This document shows, in pieces, positions 60,551 through 64,000 of a stretch of 64,000 nucleotides of DNA; positions within the stretch are counted from its first letter, which is position 1, and each line of letters begins with the position of its first letter. The notes under the pieces were generated by a model, which was not told where the DNA came from, searched no databases, and worked only from the letters and a program-made list of their open reading frames with translations. Origin of the DNA: Datnioides undecimradiatus (lineage: Eukaryota > Chordata > Actinopteri > Lobotiformes > Datnioididae); the NCBI GenBank assembly GCA_008933995.1, contig WARS01000007.1:2854230-2918229 (forward strand), in the 5' to 3' direction. Made by a program: the position numbers and the translations under genes.

Positions 60551-63500
60551 AACTGTGGAGGTGACAGATTTCTGAGTGTCTGGGAAAAAAAAATTCTTCC
60601 GCAGGTGTGAATCTAGTCTCAGCCTGCAGATCAGAGGCGTCTAAACCCACACACACACATTCACACACGCATGCGAACCCTTACTTGCAAATAATACACA
60701 CAAACTGAGACAGAGTTTCTTCTCTCTCTCTCGAGCTGTCCTTATTTTCCCTTCCTCTTTCTCCTAACAGTCTACCTCTGTCTAAACACACACTGCTGTA
60801 TTAAACACGACAGCATAAACCCACTGTTCATCCTCAGTGTTTGCTCTCCCAATTTTCCTTAATCAAAACAAATAATTGAATCATTTCTCTTTCTTCCGAC
60901 AACACACACGCACTGAGATGCTGGTGATCACTGATTGCAGCTCAAAGAAGACTAAATTTAGACCTATTGATTACGATGTTTGAGCAAGGATGGAACGATG
61001 AGGGAAATTCAAATAAATAAGAACCTTTGGCTGGCCTCTGTTGTTGCAGATCAGTTAGCAAGGCTTGATTTTGATCTGTCTGACAGTTTCACACATCCAC
61101 ATTTGAGTATGCATGCACAAGAAAGTACTAACAAGTACTAATAAGATGTTTTAAAGATTGGTACCTATGTGTGTCTACCACACAGTAATGGAGTGTTTCT
61201 GTGTGTGTGTGCTCGGTCTACAGGTGATCAGAGAATTGAAAGACAAAACTGAAAATAAATATCTATAAGCATAAGTTGGACTTCAATAAAATGATTTTTT
61301 TTAATCAGTGGCAGGATAACGGGAAGCACTGTGGTCTTTGTGTGAGTGTTTGTGGTGGATGTGTGGATGGAGAAATATATATATTTAATGTTACGTGTAC
61401 TTAAGATCATTGATATACAGACGTGTGAATACACTCACATGCACACGTACGCACACACATCTCCCTGCGCTGCATGTTCTCTGCGGTGGAGCAGACAGCT
61501 GCCTCCCTAAAACTGAACTGTAATTAACACCTTTAAACCCAACATACCAGACTCATAAATAAAAGAAGCCGATTAAGGGTCTGGGACACATTAAAAGTGG
61601 ATTAGCCTCCAAGATGTAAATATCCTGCGCTCATTTTCATCATAGTACCAAGAATCCACAGGCTGAACCATCATTAGGGAACCGGGAGTGCAGAAATGCA
61701 TGCAAATGTTATTTTAATTTTTATTTTTTTTAATGTTTTTGAGAGAAAGGGGGGTGAGACAGCCTGAGAGATGAAATGACTAAGAAAAAATAGAAAGGGG
61801 GATGTAAGAGAGGGTATTAAAAACAGAGACCTGTCAATCACACATAACTCTTTGGATCTAAGTCCAAGGGATTTACATGGCTGTGAATACTCTGCTCTAA
61901 AATACACACCCATTCACATACCACTTATCAGACATCAGCAACGTGCATGCACACAATTAACATAATACTTAACAGTAAGAACCCCACATTAGGGAATAAT
62001 GATGATGGTAATGTATTGTTTTTGTGCGTACATCGGGAGGCTATGTAAATGAAGCTGTGCTAATTATAGTACAGTACAGAGGTAAAGTTTTAAAATAAGG
62101 TCACAGTATCATATGGCATAGCATACAGTGGAGGTTAACCACGTGACTGTACCATATTTTATGATGATTAGCATTGCATTCCTGGCATACAGTAGCTGCA
62201 GCAGATGGCTTCGCGCTGATATTTAATTGATTTCGCTGTGTTTCAGAGCCCAGATTGAAAGAAATCCTGGAATATTTTCATTTGGAGGCTTTGTAATACT
62301 GCAGTCAACACATATTCTCCTCGACATGGCTCCTGATGTTCAAAAACAACGTATTGGTTCCACGCTGAGTGAACATGGAAACAACTCAGCATCAAGTATG
62401 GACTGAACATCCCATGCAATGGGACGGATATAGCAATACATACAATTTCATACGTCAATATACACGCATTAGTTTTGCCCATTTACATTGCCATCAAGTT
62501 CATATTAAATGTGTTGGGAACCTGAAATTGATGCAAACGTTCTGTTTCATGCATGATTATTCATCACTATTCGCTGATGCAGAGTCTGAAGGAATCTTGT
62601 CAGCTTTCGGGAAACACATTCTCTTAAATAGTTTTTCACAATCCGTTATACAAACGTGTGCCTCACGACATCACAGACGCAGTGTAGCCGATGAAAACCC
62701 ACATGGTCAGCACTCTCACTTGCAAAAATGTTTTCGCATGTGTGTTGCAAAGTATTGACTGGTGATTTTTATGTACAGGTTGATCAGTTAAATGTGCCCC
62801 TGGCCGAATCATGGGATAGGATTGGATAGTTTTAGATTGTCTGCATGTGCAGGAGAAGTGCTGTTTGCCGGAAAAATGATTTGTGATACTGAAACGTTGA
62901 CTACGTGTTCAGGTAGGGTTGTGCTTAAATATTGCGAGTGAAACCATATTAAAGAGAGAGTTTTTTGATCTAGGGTCGTGTTTACTACGGTAGATGGCAT
63001 TCAGCAGGGGTGCAGGGGTAAGAAGTTAAGTACTGGACTGGTGTTCTGTGAATTATCCCATTAAAATATTAAATAACAAGCTAACCAACCATACCAGAGG
63101 AAAACCAGCAACTCTCAAGTTCTCTCAGCAGTGAAATTACGTTTTTTGTCAAAGCAGTCTGGTGGATTTGAGAATGCATCACAACAGCTTCAGTTTCTCT
63201 TCAGGGAAGGCTGTCTGACAGCAAGGTAAAGTGGTGAGAGCATTCTCAGTATAGAATACACTTCAGCAGATATTGATTTTCTTGGGTGGCTAAAGTATGT
63301 TTTGCTGCTGACTCCATCCTCCATCCCCAGCAGCACGCTGGATTTCATCCTACACCACTGCTCCTGCATGGGCGTTCTAGTCAAAGTTACATTTGTTACA
63401 ATAGGTGATCCATTAAATCTCCTGCTGAATGCATCAATGATCAACAGGAAATGACATATGACAACGTAAATGTGTGTTGGTTAAAAAGACAGTCCATACG

Positions 63501-64000
63501 GCTGTTTGGGAGTCAGACTTGTTATGTTTATAGCATAGTCTGATGGATTGTGAGTGTTAGACTACCGATCGAGACTATCGATGAGTGTCTATTACATTAC
63601 TTACCTTAGTCCTGATCTCCCTGGCACCCAGGAATTGAGCATAGCTAGTCAAGTAAACTAACAAAGGGCTGAGGAAGCACCTTTTTACAAACTATGCCTG
63701 AGAGTCACACTTTAAAAACCCCTTTACGTTATGATATGCATTCTTGAAAAACGTGGACTATCCCTTTACCCTTTATAAAGGAGTCTCTCTTTAGTGTGGT
63801 GGCAAAGACTGAGTGGGAAAAACACCAAACCAAATGTTTGATGGATGCACTGACTTTGTCTACAGTGAGGCGAGCAGTGATCTGGAATACTGTTTGTTAT
63901 TTTCTCCGTTCAGCCTGATCTAATGGGAGGCCTGTTATTGCTCAGCAGATGGAAGGATTCAGCCAGACACTCGCTGTCTCTCTCTCTCTCACTCACACAC

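Larger units (their letters stand above)
51312..64000. other. Non-coding sequence, right end
   Basis: Beyond the repeat relics and the palindrome listed, I see no gene. 55020-55110 (GACCAGTGGTTCCAAAAGG plus the G14 run) resembles the start of a hAT-type repeat, weakly. 61530-61680 and 56460-56680 are repeat-free AT-rich blocks. The window ends in (CT)n(CA)n at 63979-64000. Confidence 0.5.

Noticed and set aside
1-64000. tRNA genes, CRISPR arrays, operons or bacterial-type defence systems
   Set aside because: None seen: this is vertebrate intronic and intergenic DNA. The only tRNA-like sequence is the SINE head at 40510.

Overview
The window is vertebrate genomic DNA, almost certainly from a ray-finned fish and probably a percomorph. 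The evidence is dense (CA)n/(GT)n microsatellites, a teleost tRNA-derived SINE, a fish-type LINE 3' end, several remnants of the teleost hAT-like family that begins with CTGGGCGATA, and a coding sequence split by GT-AG introns. There are no bacterial features, and most open frames are simple-sequence artefacts.

One gene can be recognised: the 5' half of sh2d3c (NSP3/SHEP1/Chat family adaptor), on the minus strand. Reading right to left, a long-isoform start exon (37711-37456), a 294-nt exon (36502-36209), a 508-nt exon (36036-35529) and a 40-nt microexon (32024-31985) join in phase into 287 codons. Two more candidate first exons lie between or after them. One is CpG-rich (ATG at 33865-33863, donor after 33693). 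The other is a compact 27-codon exon (25075-24995). All three starts arrive in the phase needed for a common downstream SH2 exon, which I did not find here, so the SH2 and Cas-binding domains should lie beyond base 1. This gives one locus with three promoters making long, intermediate and short N-termini, as known for mammalian SH2D3C (Chat-H, Chat and shorter forms). The family match is from memory of the proteins, not from a search.

Layout: 1-24994 is intron of this gene, with microsatellites, a CpG-rich patch (7040-7200), a CRE/E-box/CCAAT cluster (8975-9004), two hAT-like remnants and a striking pair of homologous AT-rich elements in inverted orientation (8568-8728 and 16300-16435). 24995-25600 is the short-isoform exon and its promoter. 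25600-31984 is intron. 31985-37711 holds the exons. 37712-64000 has no recognised gene: it is either 5' intron or intergenic, with a SINE (40388-40510), a LINE tail (41790-42275), a low-confidence spliced exon (51085-50886), dispersed repeat relics (50454-50670, 57722-58050, 59640-60020) and a palindrome of two ATTGAT motifs (56539-56560).
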